The position numbers and the translations under genes were made by a program. The notes under the pieces are model-generated. The model was not told the origin of the DNA, did not search any database, and saw only the letters and a list, made by a program, of their open reading frames with translations. Positions 61,990 through 64,000 of a stretch of 64,000 bases of DNA are shown piece after piece; position 1 is the stretch's first letter; each line of letters starts with the position of its first letter. Source of the DNA: Planctomycetota bacterium (lineage in GTDB: Bacteria; Planctomycetota; J058; JAJDCP01); assembly GCA_029260765.1 (NCBI GenBank), contig JAJDCP010000023.1:1-64000 (forward strand). The letters are read 5' to 3'.

Positions 61990-62769
61990 TCAGAGCCCTG
62001 CGTTCTTGGCTCGCTCTGGCGAACCGCATGCGCAGCCAGGATGCGCCTCGCCGTGCTGGCGTTCGGAGGGCTCCAACCAGCCGCGCGACGGTACTCCTCC
62101 GGGCAGCGTGGTCGCACAGTCACTCGGAGGCAGCCCGCGAAGATCCAACAAGCTCAGATCGCGACGGCGGCTGGCGGCTTGGGAGCTCAAGACCTTCTCT
62201 TCTTGTTGGGAAGGAAACAAGGCCGCCTGAAACCAGGCCTCGGCCCGGCGGGCACCGTAGCATTCGAATTCGACGTCGGCGCCGCTATAGAAAAACAGTC
62301 GCAGCGGGCGCGTTCCGCGCAGCCAGGGCAGAGGTCTCCCCGGCGGAAGGCACTCGATGCCACGCACACTGTCCAGCCGCCAGGAGTGTACGTCCTGGGG
62401 ACTCAACTGGGCATACCTGCCCGGCATGAGAGGCACAAACACCAGGCGCCCCGGCAGCACTCCCAGCAGACCCGGATGGTCCTGCAGGCTGCCGTACCAG
62501 AAGAAGCGCAACGCGCCGTAGGCCTCCACCCCCTTCTGCACACGTGCCCGCAGTAGCATCTGCTGGTAGAGCAGCACGACGCCGAAGGGCAACGCCCCGA
62601 CCTGCAGAAGCAACGGCAGACCAGACCAGAAGCGCACGCCGAGCAACTCCCCTTCGACCCACAGCTGGCTCGAAGCGAAAAGACACACGGCAAAGACCAG
62701 CACGGCCAGCAGCTTCAGCACGACGGGCAGTTGATCTTTGAGCACCGGTCCACGCGATGGCGGCTTCAT
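61990..62769 (-). CDS. Membrane protein with possible PH-like tail, function unknown
   Basis: A 259-residue protein. Two or three helices (VVLKLLAVLVFAVCLFASSQLW and LPLLLQVGALPFGVVLLYQQML) precede a beta-rich cytoplasmic part (YGALRFFWYGSLQDHPGLLGVLPGRLVFVPLMPG and SPQDVHSWRLDSVRGIE) that resembles a PH- or GRAM-like fold in outline. The tail is low complexity. ATG 62769 follows a ggaga site. I do not recognise a family. It is 71 bp downstream of the Ttd14-like ATPase gene on the same strand and may be cotranscribed. Confidence 0.65.
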   Translation of the reverse strand: MKPPSRGPVLKDQLPVVLKLLAVLVFAVCLFASSQLWVEGELLGVRFWSGLPLLLQVGALPFGVVLLYQQMLLRARVQKGVEAYGALRFFWYGSLQDHPGLLGVLPGRLVFVPLMPGRYAQLSPQDVHSWRLDSVRGIECLPPGRPLPWLRGTRPLRLFFYSGADVEFECYGARRAEAWFQAALFPSQQEEKVLSSQAASRRRDLSLLDLRGLPPSDCATTLPGGVPSRGWLEPSERQHGEAHPGCACGSPERAKNAGL

Positions 62770-62840
62770 GCCTGGTCTCCAGCGACAGCGCACCGCTTCG
62801 ACGTCGCTGGAGCGGCGCGGGTTCAGTCACCGGCCAGGGC

Positions 62841-63449
62841 CTACATCCGCATCTTCAGCTGGGCAACGATGCTCTCGATGGCAGCCAGCCCGAAGGTGAT
62901 CTTCTTGAAGAACGACACATTGTGCGGCACGACCACCATACGCTTGTGGTTGACCCAGAGTTTCATCAGCTGCTGGTCGAGGCTGGCGGCCTGATCGAGA
63001 TTCTCGATCCGGGTCGGGTTGCCCCCTTCGATACCACTGCCCCCGACGGCCGCGCTCTGGAAGAAGATCGCCGCGTCGTAGCGCGCCAGCTCGGCTTCCA
63101 GAGAGCTGCCCAGCGTCTCGAAGAACTCATCAGGAGGCCCGGGCCAATAGGCGGCACCGTCGACGGTGCCGCGGTCGCAGAGCAAGATGCGGTCGGGATA
63201 GTGCGCTTTCTGCACGTCCTCGAGGTTCTTCTGCAGGCTGACGATCGCACGCTGCACGGCCTTCTTGGACTCGAGGTCGTCGTAGCGGGGGAAACCGCCG
63301 GAAAAGAGCAAGGTGGCCGCTTCGGGCACGACCACGACCTCATCGCCCAGCTCGCGCCGAAAGAGGTCTGCGGCGGTGGTCTTGCCACCTCCGGGCCCGC
63401 CTGTCAGCACGATGCGGTAGCCATTGCCCGCGCGGGTTGGACTGTCCAT
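62841..63449 (-). CDS. AAA family ATPase, Ttd14/NadR-kinase-like
   Basis: A 202-residue P-loop protein: IVLTGGPGGGKTTAADLFRREL (Walker A about residues 16-24), VVVVPEAATLLFSGGFP, and the DRG of LLCDRGTVDGAAYWPGPPDEFF as a Walker-B-like site. This is the AAA_28 family, with kinases related to NadR and eukaryotic TTD14. The true reaction is unknown; a nucleotide or small-molecule kinase is likely. ATG 63449 has an aaggagg site. It is divergent from the membrane gene at the right edge. Confidence 0.83.
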   Translation of the reverse strand: MDSPTRAGNGYRIVLTGGPGGGKTTAADLFRRELGDEVVVVPEAATLLFSGGFPRYDDLESKKAVQRAIVSLQKNLEDVQKAHYPDRILLCDRGTVDGAAYWPGPPDEFFETLGSSLEAELARYDAAIFFQSAAVGGSGIEGGNPTRIENLDQAASLDQQLMKLWVNHKRMVVVPHNVSFFKKITFGLAAIESIVAQLKMRM

Positions 63450-63619
63450 GAGACGCCTCCTTGGCACTACTATAGACCAGACGTGCCGCGCCTGCCCAGC
63501 GACGATCGGGCACAGTCTGGCAGCTCCCGATCGGAGCGGGCAGAGGTCGAGGTCTGGTGCTATCCTTCAGGTTGCGCGCCGCAGCCGCCCCTCATCGCTG
63601 CGCCTGCTGGAAGCCCGGT

Positions 63620-64000
63620 ATGCCCTCGAGTCCCGATCGTGACGTCGAACATCGTTTGGACGATGTCTTCAGCGAAGTCCGCAACCAGCTCCTCCTGGCG
63701 GGCGTGATCGGCGTGGCCCTGGCGGGTGTGCTCCTGCTGGGCCTGGGGGGATTGCTCGTCTTTCTGATCACTGCGCGGGGGGTGGGTCTGGTCCCTACGT
63801 CGGTGGGTGTGCTCATCACCTTTGCGCTCTGCGCGGCCCTGCCCCTGCACAGGCTCTTCGGCGCGCGACGCGGAGAGCCTGAGCCGCGGGCGTACGGCCA
63901 CCGCAATCCCCTGCTGCTGTTGTTCGCGATCGTGTTGGCGCCCGTCCTGCTGCGCCGCAACCTGGCCATCCTCTTGCAGGCGGTGCGCGCCCGCACCGCG
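63620..64000 (+). CDS. Membrane protein, right part off the edge
   Basis: 127 residues are visible from ATG 63620 (MPSSPDRDVEHRLDDVFSEV). Three hydrophobic helices follow (LLLAGVIGVALAGVLLLGLGGLLVFLI, TSVGVLITFALCAALPL, LLLLFAIVLAPVLL). The frame is open to the end of the window. Not enough is visible for a family, and no strong ribosome binding site precedes the ATG. Confidence 0.6.
   Translation, partial: MPSSPDRDVEHRLDDVFSEVRNQLLLAGVIGVALAGVLLLGLGGLLVFLITARGVGLVPTSVGVLITFALCAALPLHRLFGARRGEPEPRAYGHRNPLLLLFAIVLAPVLLRRNLAILLQAVRARTA

Noticed and set aside
61406..62230. Forward open frame through the degenerate repeat and antisense to the 61990 gene
   Set aside because: Composition is that of the repeats and an antisense strand; no domain or ribosome binding site.

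Overview
The window is a GC-rich bacterial chromosome segment. It carries housekeeping genes (moeA, a glutamate dehydrogenase, uvrB/uvrC, a fused secDF) among many signalling, membrane and lipid-related genes. Several features fit a Planctomycetota-like or myxobacteria-like lineage: a Ser/Thr kinase with a membrane anchor and a TPR tail, secreted proteins with carboxypeptidase-regulatory-like repeats, a DUF6288/PDZ protein, a SecD-SecF fusion and a lipoprotein ceramidase. There is no rRNA or other marker, so the assignment is an inference and the phylum stays open.

Layout. 1-13.2 kb: moeA (runs off the left edge), glutamate dehydrogenase, a PAS histidine kinase, an ABC-2 exporter pair, a DUF4870 protein, an EamA transporter, the TPR kinase, and a membrane-protein/hydrolase pair preceded by two matched palindromes. 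13.3-22.9 kb: an eight-gene co-directional operon, mostly with 4-bp overlaps. Its first gene fuses a class III aminotransferase to a domain resembling cyanobacterial acyl-ACP reductase (AAR). The rest are a DUF2156-type aminoacyltransferase, a diacylglycerol-kinase-like lipid kinase, two FAD oxidoreductases, an acyl-CoA dehydrogenase and two membrane proteins. I read it as an undescribed pathway making a long-chain amine (or amino-lipid), and it is the best candidate for a new system here.

22.9-31.8 kb: a DUF6288 protein, a zinc-ribbon membrane protein, then a probable toxin module (carboxypeptidase-regulatory-like protein, 900-aa protein with C-terminal membrane helices, Imm26-like immunity protein). 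A decayed accessory strip follows: ISKra4 transposase remnant, a GxxExxY gene inside a 24-bp inverted repeat, a doubtful orphan gene and a 27-residue peptide gene with a strong ribosome binding site. 31.8-48.4 kb: a three-gene ABC exporter, a lipoprotein ceramidase, a SARP/NB-ARC/TPR regulator, an amino-acid permease fused to a PTS EIIA domain, a tandem UspA, a hybrid histidine kinase, uvrC and uvrB.

48.4-56.4 kb: a second accessory strip with a membrane protein truncated by an IS630 remnant, a frameshifted GxxExxY copy, a large repeat-domain surface protein, a lipase-like lipoprotein, an integrase/SDR chimeric remnant, a methyltransferase and a perfect 15-copy hexanucleotide array. 56.6-64 kb: a polyferredoxin-type membrane protein, SecDF, a 1.2-kb gene-free stretch with degenerate 6-nt-period repeats, a membrane protein, an AAA/Ttd14-like ATPase and a membrane protein cut by the right edge. 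No tRNA, rRNA or CRISPR array was seen.
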